Numbered from the stretch's first letter, positions 20,378 to 42,800 are shown. The stretch: DNA of 64,000 nucleotides from Cololabis saira (GCF_033807715.1 NC_084601.1:18530690-18594689); one strand, 5' to 3'. A program made the numbers and translations. The notes: generated by a model not told the origin, from the letters alone.

Positions 20378-21972
20378 CATGTAGTTCATGGGCCAGGCCA
20401 GATATCAGCACCACTCAAGGTGACAAAACTTGCTTATAATTTTGAAAACATCCATGTCTATAGATGATATTTTGGTATGATAACTAGGGCTGCACGATTC
20501 TGGACAAAATGAGAATCACGATTTTTTTGCTTAGAATTGAGATCACGATTCTCTCACGATTTTTTTCCAATATAAAATTTATTGCACTTATTACTTTAAC
20601 TTTGCAACAGCTGAACAAAAATATAATAACAATAAACATCTCTTGTCTTCTTCTTTACAATAATAACAATTTTGAACAATATTTGTTCCTCCCTGAGTTG
20701 AACACCCTTTCAGAAAGGGGACTTGTAACAGATCCTGTAGTTCTGAGGCAACAAATTATTCCTCTGGCTGCTTTTTGCTGTAACAGCTGACATTGAACAT
20801 AAAAACAATAAACATCTCTCTTGTCTTTAAATAATTTTAACAATAACAATTTTAACAATATTTATGTGCAATATGTGTCAGGTGATGAGAAAGGTAGATG
20901 TTTCTCCAAATGTAATCCACAATCATTAACAAAATATAACAGAGAGAGAGATAGATAACATAGGCCTAGTCCTTTTTTTATGCAGCCAATCTTTAAAAAA
21001 AAAAAAGTTTTTTTTTTTTTTTTTTTAAATCGTCGTCATTTGGAAATGAGATCGCGTTCAAGCATGAATCGAGATCGCGATTTTTTTAACGATTAATCGT
21101 GCAGCCCTAATGATAACCCTTCCTGAGTGGCAGCTGTATCATAGTTATCAGCTCATGAAGTTACCCAGCCCCTTCAGAAAATTACACTTTACATGCTGCT
21201 GCATATCCTGGTTTAGACTCATGTACAGGATATCTGTCAATGTTTCACAATATTGTGTTTGGTATCATTTTAAAGGGAACCTTTTAAGCATTCATTCAAG
21301 CTAAGATGTGAATCTTTCTGACCAACATAGAGTTCACTGCAGCTCTTTAAACTATAAACAACACACATTTTTACACAATTTTCGCCTAAATGATATACTA
21401 TCTTTTAGCCCTGTGTCACCTAGGAACAACAGAGACACAAAATACAAAAACTGGAATACTCACAGGACCATAAGGATTCAGGAAATGTATAATATACCCC
21501 ATACTATATCATTGTTGCAGGTCATTGTGAGCCTTAAACTAGAAGAGCATCATTAGGCTCCTATGAAACTCAGCCACTAGGCTAATGTCACAAACTGGTC
21601 TTTATCATGCAAATACAGGACATAAAGAACACCACAGTGAGATAAGGAACCAGCTTAGTTTTATAAACAACATTATACACATAACAATATTGTAAACAAA
21701 ATTAACATAGTTATTAATGGGAATATGTCAAGATCTGATTATAGTTAGGCTATCAAGTTCTGTGTGTACTTAAGATAGTGTTAAGAAGGTTAACCAAGTA
21801 CAGAATCATCACACAATGTCACTCAAACTATGATACAGCTGCCACTAAGGAAGGGTTATCATACCAAAATATCATCTACAGACATAGATATTTTCAAAAA
21901 TCATAAGCATGTTTTGTCAACATGAGTGGTACTGACAAGTGAAATGTTGGCCTCTGGCCCATGGACTAATGT
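20378..21972. mobile_element. Long-TIR DNA element split by a hAT insertion
   Basis: The left arm, 20378-20484 plus 21110-21147, matches the reverse complement of about 21828-21972 over about 145 bp. Both read from TAGTNCATGGGCCAG through GATATTTTGGTATGATAAC to GGCAGCTGTATCATAGT. The hAT element 20485-21109 splits the left arm. The interior (21148-21827) has no recognisable transposase. It lies in yars1 intron 1. Confidence 0.7.
20485..21109 (+). mobile_element. hAT element (TAGGGCTGCACGATT family), copy 1
   Basis: The ends TAGGGCTGCACGATT and AATCGTGCAGCCCTA are perfect inverted repeats, flanked by the 8-bp duplication ATGATAAC (20477-20484, 21110-21117). It shares its terminal parts and a middle block (CCTGAGTTGAACACCC) with copy 2 at 38742. 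No transposase. Confidence 0.9.
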
Positions 21973-22103
21973 GAATGATGAGGTAACCTGCTCGCTCCTT
22001 CTTGTTGATTGAAGTTAACCACTAAAATGACGTATATGCTGTGCAGAAACGTAAGCAGACCAACATGAGTACCTAACCTGCTCTGTCTTTAGGTCCCTGC
22101 GCG

Positions 22104-30608
<8,505 letters not shown>

Positions 30609-31194
30609 ATACACACATATACTCTACACACACCATCCAAGCTCCTCTCATCGGCCACATCAAGACTCTCTTCCACAAACCCCCAGGACGGCAACATCAG
30701 ACTTCATCTGGATGCTTTTTGTGAAGAAAATGGGTCATTCACACCAAAAGTTCTTGCTGTTTCAGACTTAAGGCGTCGACCAAGTCGATGGGGGAAAGTA
30801 CATAATTCCTGAATGAGTCATTTACAAAAATAATCATGTTACAAATCAAGTTGTGGTTCATCACTGGTTATTGTTATTGATGCATTTAAATGTACGCATA
30901 CAACAAATATTTAGCAAAATGAAGATAATTGAGCTTGTTGAGTTAAGGGGTTGTTTGTTCCTGCAGGTAACTTTATAAAGAATAGCTCAGGATTCTGAAA
31001 GGGACTTAATGTTTCTGTACTTTTCCAACTGGACAGGACACTGTTTGCCATCATAAACATAAATGTCAGAGCAACAAACCTGTTTAAATAGGAATGCTTT
31101 TAAAACCACTCTGCCTTGTGTTATAAAACGGTTGTATCAAAGGTTATGTTACACACAACTCCATATCTGATCTAATGCATCATCTCTAATATCC

Positions 31195-31200
31195 AATAAA
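31195..31200 (+). terminator. yars1: yars1 poly(A) signal
   Basis: AATAAA about 590 bp after the yars1 stop codon, followed by GT-rich sequence (TGTGTTTGTTTTGG) at about 31238-31252. It is the best visible 3' end signal. Confidence 0.6.
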
Positions 31201-31318
31201 TGCTGGGGGAATTTTGTGGCCTGCAAGGAATGAAAATGTGTTTGTTTTGGCGAGAAAGTGCTAAATGTGTCACATCTTAAAGAAATGAATTCAGGAAACA
31301 TTTAATATACTTTAAGAT

Positions 31319-31324
31319 TTTATT
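31319..31324 (-). terminator. nhsl3: nhsl3 poly(A) signal (candidate)
   Basis: AATAAA on the minus strand, about 1.4 kb past the nhsl3 stop. If both signals are used, the two convergent transcripts end about 100 bp apart or overlap slightly. Confidence 0.45.
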
Positions 31325-32743
31325 TATAGAAGTAATACCAGTACATCTTTTTTTTGTAATCACCAAAAGATTTTTAAACCCTTACAAAGAGTCTGAATCA
31401 TTGACTCGCCAAAGAGTCCGCTGGGGGAAAGTGTTTTGTGCAAATATTGATAAGCTGGATTTTCCATCTTTAAAGGCTCGAGCCAAAGTTTTAGATCCAG
31501 GACATTGAATAAAAACACGGACCTCACGCTACCCGCTCCAGTGTATCAATCATCCAGGGCCACAATCAAAGCCCTTATCAAAGGGTCGCAGTTGAAATAG
31601 TCTTAAATATTTCATATTTGGTAGGAAAAGGTGACTGACAGTGCTACTAGAGGAAACAACCACACATAAATAAATAAGATGCGTGTGTTACAGTTCTTCA
31701 AAAGATTTCTTAAGAGTATGTCTAAACTCAAAGCTTTGAGGGAAGCAACCGTCTGATATTTTAGAAATTGATGTAATTTAAAGCTTTTTTTTTGGTTGAA
31801 CATTAATTTATCATCTGGCTATTTTTACACGCAGTGAGAAAGCAGGATGAAACCAAACGTGGTGGTCTAGTCAGGAAAGGGAAGTCCCGTCCTGTACGGA
31901 TACTCTGCAGTCATGTGAAAACTTGTATGCATTATATTACAACAGAAGGAGAGGGAGAAAAGAAAGACAAGAAATCTACAGAAAATCTGCTTTAAGTCGT
32001 AGTTGACGTTACCTAATTTTAACCTCTGGGAGGCGATCTCACACAGGCCAAACACATGCTGTTCAGCCAACGTTCACCACTTCACCCTGAGGGCCCTGAA
32101 TAGGAGATAAACTATGCCTTAGAAAAATACTCAATAATAAAGCTTTTTCTTTTTTTTGTTTGTACGTGTTTTTTAAGAAACTTGGAGTGACAGGTTTTTT
32201 TTTTGCATAAGTATGTAGGAAGGCCATTACAGGCTAAGGCTTTTGGAGAAGACAGCACACAACTCAGAGAGCTGAGGTTAATGTTAATGAATCCCCGCTG
32301 TGAGTTGTCCTGTGACTTGCTTGTAGTCTTGTCTCGTCTCGTCCGTGTCTCTTTCAAAACAGTGTTTCAATCGTGTCCGCTGTCACTCTTGTCACTGGAA
32401 GAAGAAGATGACATGAGTGCATTAAAGGAATATTCTGCCCTGATGTAATTGAGTTATTGAGACATGATCATGAGCTTCTGATTGTGGCTGATTAAAGCGT
32501 GCGCTCACAGATTTGACTGGAGGAAAGTTCCACACAAACCAGGGGACAGAACTAAAACTTGCCCTTTAAGCAACACTGAGGTGCTTGGCTGTCCAAGTTT
32601 TCTGTGATGCAAAAATTAACATTGTGCTCTCTCATGGCAAGGAAGTAGTATGTTAATTCTTTAGTTATGCCAGTGCTGAATCAGCCACGAGTGTGCAAGC
32701 TCAGCAGATTATGTTGCTGAACCTTCAGAGGAAAAATAAAGTA
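31325..32743 (-). other. nhsl3: nhsl3 3' UTR / downstream sequence
   Basis: No coding frame is supported. A potential acceptor (TCTTCTTCTTCCAG, about 32404-32391) could pair with a GTAAGT overlapping the nhsl3 stop region to make an alternative 3' exon. Confidence 0.5.
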
Positions 32744-35700
32744 TCACTTACTTGTTTCAGGTGATGCCAATGCAGGTGTGTGTTGCATTCCTCCAATGGC
32801 TCCGTTTCCTTCAGCACTGAGCTCCATCTTTGCAGAAGAGCTTTGGGAATTGTGTGAGGGACTCATGCTGCTGTGGGTCGGCTTCTTCGCTACAGGTGGA
32901 GGAACCTTGTCACACTTCACTGCTCCATTTGAGAAGGCAGCAGCCTTCGATTGTTCTGAGACTTGCATGAGCTCCGCCGCCAGGCTCTGTTTCAGACTCG
33001 CCTGAGCTTCGGGAGAGGCGGCCGCAGTGTCTATGACGACTTTTTTTGTGCTTCTGGAGAAGATGAAGCTGGCGGTAGAAGCTGGGGACTTGTGCACGTC
33101 ACTGCTTTCGGGCGCTTTCAGAGCCGGAGCTCCTGATTCACTGGTGCAGCTGTAACTGGCTGACTTCACACCCAGCCTGGAGGGGAGACAGTCCCTTGAA
33201 GACATGGCTGCAGTCTTCATGCGTATGGCCTCCTGCATGCGCGTTGAAGGCGAGTTCAGTGTCACTGAGGATGCTTTTACAGTCTGAGGGGGAGATTTCA
33301 GTGACAAAGACTTTCGGATAGGCTTTTGAGGAATGTTCTGAAGTCCTTGGATAGAAACGGGACAGTTCTCCTGCACTGGATCTTTCTCTGCGGTGGATTT
33401 ATCCTCAGATGGAGCTTTCACCTCATCTTCAGTCACGCTGACCGATCTGAGACGAACCATCTGGAGGAGCGAGGGGGTGACAAGTGGGATGTTGGCGTCC
33501 TCTTTAGGAATGAGTGCACTTTTGTGACGGGAGAGGAGTTCCTTGCTCCTCGTGTCTCTATATGCTCCACTGGGTTGCCTTCGGAAATTGACCCCATGAG
33601 TTAAATTCTCCGTTGGTGGAGGTGGTGCTACTGGTACGATGGGTGGAGCTGGAGGTTGAGGACTGACCGGAGGAGCAGATGGGGACTGATCATCCGCTTT
33701 TAGAGAGTTACGCTTCATGAAATCGCAGTGAGGAAGAGCCATGGCTGATACTGGGCTCTCTGCTCTGGTAACAGGCGGCACAGGAGGTGATTCCACTGAT
33801 GGAGGTGTGACACCATCTGTAGCAATATTCTGCACTAGTGGACAAGAAGCCCCTCCATCAGAATTTTGCCCATCAGCCAATGGTTCGCCGTCAGTTGCAG
33901 CCGGTCGTGAAATCGTTTGGGGCACGTCTTGGTTTTCTACAATCTGCTCTTCAGGAAGGTCCAACACCTTGATGCAAGTGTCCGTTACGAGTGGTGGAGG
34001 GGGTGGAGGAAAATCGGCATCATCTTCTCCCTCAAAGGCAGACTCCCCATCCAGAGGAGGTGGGGGAGGTGGCCAGCAAGACTCCACCGCATGCAACTCC
34101 TCCTGCACCCTCTGCAGTTCATTAGCTGGTATAGATCCCGAGAGGGGGTGAGGTTTCCTCGAAAGAGGAGGTGTAGGGTGGTATGTTGGAGGGGGTGTAG
34201 GTGGCGGGGAGATCTTATTCATTTTGGGGAGCTCTGATGGAAGTGTCTGCAGGGATGGGACTTCACCTCCATCCATCTCACTCTCCTCAACGACCACGGT
34301 TACGGGGCTCTGGGAAGCAGCGTCCACCTCTGTGGCGGCGCTGCCACCCAGCTCCATCGGTTGTGTTTCTAACGGCTGCTTTGTCGTTGCCTTTCTGTGC
34401 AGCACTGCCAGAGGTTTCTTCATGACAGGAGGGGGATCTTTCTTTGGAGTTTTTTCTTGAGGCTCTGGCTCCTTCACAGCAGACATGCTACATGTGTTTT
34501 GCTTTTCTTCCTGCTGGATTTGTTCTATAACTGGACAATCCTTGAGCTCATCCTCCATGTCCGCACCCCGATGATTCATTGCTGAGGATTCCTCGGGCTT
34601 TGTTTTACTTTCGGACATTTCTAAAGCGGGTTCTCCTACTTTTGTTTGGTTTTCATCTTCGATTTGCCCATTCTTTCCAGTTTCTGTTTGGGTGTCTGCC
34701 TGTTTAATGGTGGTCTCCTGAATCTGTGTTGGCTTCTGGGCCTCTTTGCTGACATTAGGAAATGGTCCGCACAGGAACTCAACGGTGTGCCTGTTGTGAG
34801 CCCACGTCTCTGGAGGGGGAGGACACGGAGCTTTGACTTTAGGGGGTGGTGGGATGTTCAACAGGTCCCTGATTTCTACCCCAAAATGTGAAGGGTTGTT
34901 ATTACACGTAAGGTCTTTTGTAGCAATGGTTGGTAAAGATTCCTGTGGAGAGAGAGTTGAACTGCACATGGAAACATCTGGATTTGCAAGCTCAGACGTA
35001 CCAGATGACAAAGAGGTGAGTGAGGAAGAAGCGGAGGCCGCTGAAGACGAGGCCCTCGACCCAGATCTCTCTGGTTTTACCGGCTTCTTTTTCTGCTGGT
35101 CTGGAGAGGTTGGGGAGATCTCTTTGGGGGAAAGCGTCGGAGTGCCACTTTGACTGGAGTAGCCGCTGGAAGGGGACATTGTCCGTTCAAATTTCTCTCC
35201 GTCTGGGGGAGTTTTCAGTGGGGAGGAGGTGCAGGATTCTAGCAGCGATTCTGTTACTCCTCCAGTCTGGGGTGAAGAGGCCTGTGAGGGGGATCCTTCA
35301 CAGCTGGACCCAGTGGAGTTTGACACAGGTGTGCAAATCCCTCTGGTGTTTGTTTGAGCTAACATTTGGTTGTCCTCTACTGAATTCTTTTCAGTGGAAG
35401 TTTTCTCAGAGGCAGAATCACCGAGATCTTTTATCTGTACCACAAGCCTCGCTTCATTTCTGATCTTCTTGCCATGCAGAGAGTTTGTTCTCCGGGGAGG
35501 TGCTGGAGGTTGTTTGGTCTTCAGGACAGAAAGACTTCGAGTGAAGTTGCGCTTGTCCTTTGCTTGATCCCCTGCAGCTGCTGACTCTGGTGCACCACAC
35601 CCAGACCCGTGCTCTGCACCATTATCCCCCGTGTTGCTGAGGTTGCTCATCGCACTAACTACACTACGGAGACTCACAAGGTCCTGGTCCTCAGACCGCT

Positions 35701-38700
35701 CGGATTTGCTGTCCTGCACATTTAGCCCTCCCCTCTTGGATAATGCAGGCGAGGAATGTGAAATAATCATCTTTGAGGATTGTGCCTCACTCCAGTTTGA
35801 CCCTGATGGTGATGAGGTCATCAGCGTGGAGTTGTTGTGAGAGGTATTATTCTGGGAGCCGTCATCATCTGAACTTCTGGACAACACAGGGGTGACTGAT
35901 GAGTCCCCAGATGTCAGGCTGCTTTTGCTTACAGCGCGATCGCTGCCGCCGTGATTGACACTGCTACCACGAGTCCGGCTGGTGCTGCGATCAATCTCGA
36001 TTACTTCAACTGCAGCGGGCAAGACGGCGTTAGGGATGATTGTCGACAAGTAAGTGGCCTGGGGAGAGATGGACATCACTGGGCCCTATAAGGAAACATT
36101 GACAAATCATTAATTCTACAAACTAAATCAGCTGCTTCATCCGTTGATAGTTTGGTTTGTTTATAACTCGATGAACTAGCATACTTGGGAGTTGTGGCGG
36201 CAATCAGCAGTCACAGTGCTCTAGGGTTGCCACCCGTCCCGTAAAATACGGAATTGTCCTTTATTTGAGAAAAAAAATGTTGCGTCCCATATTGAACTAA
36301 TACGGGACACCATTTGTACCGTATTTTCATTAACTTTTACACCATATTCTAGTTGAATTATTGAAATAAATGAACCTTTACACCATATTCTAGTTGAATT
36401 ATTGAAATAAATTAACTTTTACACCATATTCTAGTTGAATTATTGAAATAATTTAACTCTTACACCATATTCTAGTTGAATTATTTAAATAAATTAACTT
36501 TTACACCATATTCTAGTTGAATTATTGAAATAAATTAACTCTTACACCATATTCTAGTTGAATTATTGAAATAAATTAACTCTTACACCATATTCTAGTT
36601 GAATTATTGAAATAATTTAACTTTTACACCATATTCTAGTTGAATTATTGAAATAAATTAACTCTTACACCATATTCTAGTTGAATTATTGAAATAAATT
36701 AACTCTTACACCATATTCTAGTTGAATTATTGAAATAAATTAACTCTTACACCATATTCTAGTTGAATTATTTAAATAATTTAACTTTTACACCATATTC
36801 TTCACCTGTAGGCTATATTACATCTGGGCTGATGTGGACATACAGTAGCATAGGAGGATATTTCAGTTGCTAGTACGGTTGTCTGTCTGTACAGTCATGC
36901 AAGTTCAATGCTATTAAAGCACTTTAAACTTTAAATCAAAGCATTTAGTTTTTTCATATAAAATAAACACATTTTTATTCAGTTTAGAAGTTTTGGGGCT
37001 TTTTTTTTTGGCTCCTGCACTGCTGAAATCAGGGCGTCCCTTATTTCTATTTCTGAAAGGTGGCAACCCTACAGTGCTCTCAGTCTGGACAATCGGGAGG
37101 ATCTCTGATGAGGAGCTACGCTAACAGCCACTCACAGTGAAGGCCAAGCTGGAGCCAATTTTCCATGTCGAACAACTTAAATCTCCTGGTGAGAGTTTAT
37201 CTTGATTTTAATTTACAATTTTTACTCAGGATCACTTTTGCACATGAGAGTATTTTACTTTGGCACTCATTTCTCAACCAATAAACATGTAGAAGTTGCT
37301 CTGTGTCATCACTTATGCATTTAACCTGATACCTGCCTGTCAAGCAGCTGACTGCTGGTTCCAGCAGTCTTAGTGCACCGTGACTGCTGTTTACTACACA
37401 TAAAACACTGCATACTCACAAATACTTCATGATGCCCGTAAAAAAATCCCTTTTAAAAAGCACTCTATGTAGCAGTAGCACTTCTGACCACGTGGGGGTA
37501 TACAGGTCTGCTGTGTTGGCAATAAAAACCCCTAACAACACCGTGCGAATGAGTGGAGATGCTCCAACATGTCTTAGAATATCAATAAGTCCCATCCATT
37601 GGAGGTGGCCTTCATTGTGTTTGATGCCAGAGGTTTACACATAAACTGCTCCCATGTGGTCAAAAGTGGCATTGCTACATACAGTGGCTTTGAGACTAAA
37701 GTTTCAAAAAACCTACTTTAAGGCAGGAGTTAGGCAACCCTGGCTCTCGAGTGCTGCTGTCCTGCATGTTTTTACATGTTTCCCTGTTTCATCACACCTG
37801 CAGACCTTGATGACAGCTGACGAGCACCTCTAATTTGAATCAGGTGTGTTGATGTGAGGAAGAGACATCTAAAACATGGAGGACCGGGCCGGACTTGAGG
37901 AGCAGGATTGCCTAACCCTGCTTTAAGGCCAAACCCTGAGGTGACAGGATGGTAACACTTACCTGGGGTTCGTGGAGGAAGTTAAACATGGAAGGAGAGA
38001 TGGAAAAGGAAGTGGTCATGCCTGGTACTGCAAGGGACTTGGGTCTGATGGATGAGGGGCAGAGATGAGAACCAAAGTCCTGGTGGTTGTGCTCATCTTT
38101 GTACACTGCCTGGAGGTGCCTCTTCAACTCTTCGTCTCTGAATGCCTGCATTCGAGTGAGGATAGTCTATTAATAAGGAGGTGACAAGAAATAAAACCTA
38201 AGATGTGGGTTTGAATGGTTTGAAACAGATTATTCCTGAGAATCCTTTACCTCTAGCTCTGAAAGATGCACTCTTGCTCCCTCCTTATTCACCACTGGAG
38301 CTCCTCCATCAACCGTTGGGATGATAACAACACCCGATTGGCCATCGTGCATGTCATTCTTGTTGTGGTCAGGGAGTTGAGTAGAAACAAGCGGCTGAAA
38401 GGTGGAACTTCTGTGCAGAGCTGTAAAGATGATAAAGAACATGGGTGCTGGTCAGTGACACACCGATACCAATGATACGTGGAGTGGTTTCTCAGGGAGA
38501 TGAGACGGCGGCCTCACCGAGCTCCTTCTGGACCTGGTTGGGAATGCCCATGATGGTGGTTCTCCTGCTCCTCTTCCTGCTCCGATCTAATCTTTTCACT
38601 GGATTTGGAGGCTTGAATGTAGAACCTGGAAAAGAGGGAAAACCATGTTATCTGCCTAATCTACCTAAAGTTTTGAGACATTTGACTGACTGTGAAATGT

Positions 38701-39779
38701 ATAAACCCAAATCATTAAAAAGTGCAACATTCACATCCTACTAGGGCTGCACGATTCTGGACAAAATGAGAATCACGATTTTTTTGCTTAGAATTGAGAT
38801 CACGATTCTCTCACGATTTTTTTCCAATATAAAATTTATTGCACTTATTACTTTAACTTTGCAACAGCTGAACAAAAATATAATAACAATAAACATCTCT
38901 TGTCTTCTTTATACAAACCTTTGAATAATTTAAACAATAATAACAATTTTGAACAATATTTGTTCCTCCCTGAGTTGAACACCCTTTCAGAAAGGGGACT
39001 TGTAACAGATCCTGTAGTTTTGAGGCAACAAATTATTCCTCTGGCTGGGATGAACCCCCCATTGCCTTTTGCTGCTATTAAGAAGCTGCCGATACAAAAG
39101 GTAAACGTTACAAAAAATATGATGGTGCCTGATAAAAGACTGGCATCAACTTTGTAACAGCTGACATTGAACATAAAAACAATAAACATCCAGAAAAAAA
39201 AAAAAAAATTAAATCGTCGTCATTTGGAAAGGAGATTGCGTTCAAGCATGAATCGAGATCGCGATTTTTTAACGATTAATCGTGCAGCCCTACATCCTAC
39301 ACTCACTTTTTGAATGTTATTGTTAAGAAAACCCAAGATATGAGTCCTGACCTATCAAGTGGTATGCTTAGTTTCACACACTGTTTGTTTTTAAATGTTT
39401 GGCTTAGTCTTTATTAAACAAATGAAGACTGTAAAATGTCAAATTCTGTTTACTATACAGTACAATATGTTATTTGGTAAGGATCAACTTATTTGGATTT
39501 TGTTGTTCTGATGTATACAAATGAATTGCACGGTTTACTTTAATTCCCAGATGATTGTATGTTTGCGTGTCCAAAGTTGTTGGACCAACAAACCAGCGAA
39601 CCCGCCTTACAGCTCTGTTGCTGACGCTACATATAATCACATTCGTCACACAAGAAATAATGAAACAGTGGGAGCAAAGCTACACTGAAGCTTGGTGAAG
39701 CGTTAGAAGAACTGCATTTCTTTAGGGTTTTGAAGATATTTTAAATGTGACCAGAATATAAATCATCCTCCCTGCGTGG

Positions 39780-39851
<72 letters not shown>

Positions 39852-42800
39852 ACACAAGAGCTGATACGCTGTGGCTTCCTGCTGGGAGGCAGCTGCAAAG
39901 CCGTCTTCAAATGTTTTAAACTTTTATCATCCGAGGGGGGAAAAAAACCTCAGATGTGTGTGAGTCTGAGTCTGTGTGAGTGTGACGAGCTCCTTTCCCT
40001 TTGATTTCTCACACATGCACACATGGCCGAGGTTTACCTTGGTGGGTAAGCGGCGGCTGAGTCATCACAGCAGAGGTCAGTGTGCCATCTGGATTCCCGG
40101 TGGAGGAGCTGGACTCTGGAGAGCAGGCTCCGTCGTTGAAGCTGACATACTGCTCCGGTCTCAGGGTGTCTGTGGACTGCAGGTCGTGCACGCCAATAGA
40201 AACACACAATGCCGTTAAGTTAGGCAGCAACCAATGAGGTAGTAGCAGAAAAATGATTCCCACGGCACTTAGAGCACTTACAGCAATGCTTTCATCATCA
40301 GGAAAGTTCACTCCATTCTTGTGTTCTGTGCAAAAAAGAACAAACATGTAATACGCCTGTGAGTGTTGACTTTATAAACCTGTGCCTTTTCAGCAGCTCC
40401 CCGTTTGTGTCTTACCTTCTTGCTGCAGGATCTTGAGCCCCTCCTGAGCTTCAGTGTGCAGGTCCTCCAGGTACTGAGACCTGCTGCCCTCAATGAAAAC
40501 ATTTTCCTGGTAGTGCTGAGAGGCTGTGTAGTGCACTGCCAACCTCTTCTGGCCTTCATTCTCCTTCGGGCCAGCTATTGGTGTGATTGGGGAGAAAAAA
40601 GAAAGTAATAGATTTAGGCTATATGAGGATAAAACGTTTTCAGGTCTGTTTTAACTTTGAATCAAGACAATCTTTAAGAAAGCCATCATTGCTTTCTGCT
40701 GTATTTGACCTAGTTAGCAACCCTATTTTTCTACTGTGACGTTTTTCAGCCCATACCATCCTGTCCTCTTCACGGACACACAAACATGAACAAACAGCGC
40801 ACACGTGCCCTTAGGTCAAAACTTTTATTGGCTTTAAAGTGAATCCCACGCACTACCACCTGCCGCAGGTGCGTGTTTAGCTGTACACCTTTTAACGCAT
40901 CACACCCATCAAATCTTCTCGGTCAAGTTTGGTGGACAGATGTCTCAGCCTGGTCTGGCCTTTAGCAGTAAGCTACGACCTGGCTAATCCCCCTGCAATA
41001 TCCTCCTTCCATGCGAGTCCCTGCGGGATAAGATTATCTGTGCCGTCCAGCGGCAAAGATGCGGCTGGTGGACCGAACGCTATACTCTGTCAACAGGTGG
41101 GAAAGAAATAGTTTAGATTTAGCTATTTCAGTCTTACAAGTGCTTTTCTTCAGATTTGCAGCAACAAAATCAGTTGCATGGATTTCGCTTTGTAGGCAAG
41201 TGGAGGCACAAAATGAATGCCGTAAAACTTTTAATTTTATAGCTTTCATTTGTTTGTTAACAAGAGCCATTTATGTGTGCAGGGAAACACTGCAGAATAA
41301 ACTCATGTCTCATATCAGACAGATGTTGATCTTTTTTTCAAAAATTGACACTGTTAAGTTACTACAAACACAACCTGGGACACGTTTTGCTTAAAACACA
41401 AGAAAACAGTACAGAACTTGTCTGTTCATAGCAGCTTGTTTTATGGGTGAGGTCAAGAACAACATATAGTTCATCTTTGGGAATGAATAAACATGATTTA
41501 GTTCAGGGGTCGGCAACCCGCGGCTCTAGAGCCGCATGCGGCTCTTTAGCGCCGCCCTAGTGGCTCCTGGAGCTTTTTCAAAAATGTTGGAAAAAAAAAA
41601 AAAAGTCCTTTTTTCCTTCTTTTTCTTTTTTTTCTCCTTTTTTTCTTCTTTTTTTCCTTTTTCCTTTTTTGATCTTGACTTGACATGACATTTCTCGATA
41701 TTACGACTTTTTTCTCAAAATTTTGACTTTTTTCTCGACATTTCGACTTTTTTCTCAAGATTGTACTTCAACATTAATCTTGCCATTTCAACCTTTTTCT
41801 CGAAATTTCGACTTTTTTCTGGACATTTCGACTTTTTTCTCGAGATTGTACTTCAAAATTAATCTCGACATTTCAACTTTTTTCTCAAAATTTAGATTTT
41901 TTTCTCGACATTTCGACTTTTTTCACAAAATTTTGACTTTTTCCTCAACATTTCGACTTTTTTCTCGACATTTCAGACTTTTTTCTCAAGATTGTACTTC
42001 AACATTAATCTTGACACTTCGACTTTTTTCTCGAAATTTTTACTTTTTTCTCTAAGTGCATAATGAAAAAAAAAAAATCTCCCCCCAGTTCTAACTAATA
42101 TAGAAACATGCAGCATGTGTTGTCTTCATTCTAAGGCTTATACAAGACTTTTCATTTTTTTGCAGCTCCAGACATATTTGTTTTTTGTGTTTTTTGTCCA
42201 ATATGGCTCTTTCAACATTTTGGGTTGCCGACCCCTGATTTAGTTAAACTGATTGGGTCATTCAGTCTCACCCCAGCCCAGTCTTTTGCAGGGCCTACCT
42301 CTTCGGAGATTGGTGCCATATCTTTGTACTGCTCACTTCAGGGTACAACAAATGCTGTGTGAAGGTAAATGTTTTAGAGATACAGATGGAAGTCCGGTGC
42401 TTTGACTCTGATGTGGGTCTGTGATGTCACAGTGCCCTACATGCCTGAACAGCTCATTGAATTAAATGTAATGCTACTCAAAACTAGGTTTACACAAAAA
42501 CAGTTTTGGGTCGGGTTATGTTAGAGTTATGTTAGGATACTTTAAAGTGTTATTAATTATACAAGTAATGGGCATGTCTGCATGCTCTGGACAGAAGCTC
42601 TTTACCATACAATCATATTTCCATATTTCCATATTTTCATGATTACATCTCTAGCTGCAGCAGTAAATGCAATGTTGTATGATGGTTTTAAGCAAAAGCA
42701 GGCATTTGTTTAACAGTGAGGAGGCAATCCCATCAAAAAATGAACAAAAACATCACAGGAAAAACAAACAAACCAAAAAAAAAACTCAAAGGGATTCACT

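Noticed and set aside
33741..35463. Plus-strand ORFs over the giant nhsl3 exon
   Set aside because: They are antisense shadows of a long, biased Ser/Pro-rich coding exon, with no splice or family support.
39722..39910. ORF with poly Cys-Val run
   Set aside because: It is a translation of the (CA)n microsatellite.
41546..42055. Lys-rich and Phe-rich ORFs
   Set aside because: They come from the pyrimidine tract and tandem array inside the hAT element at 41504.
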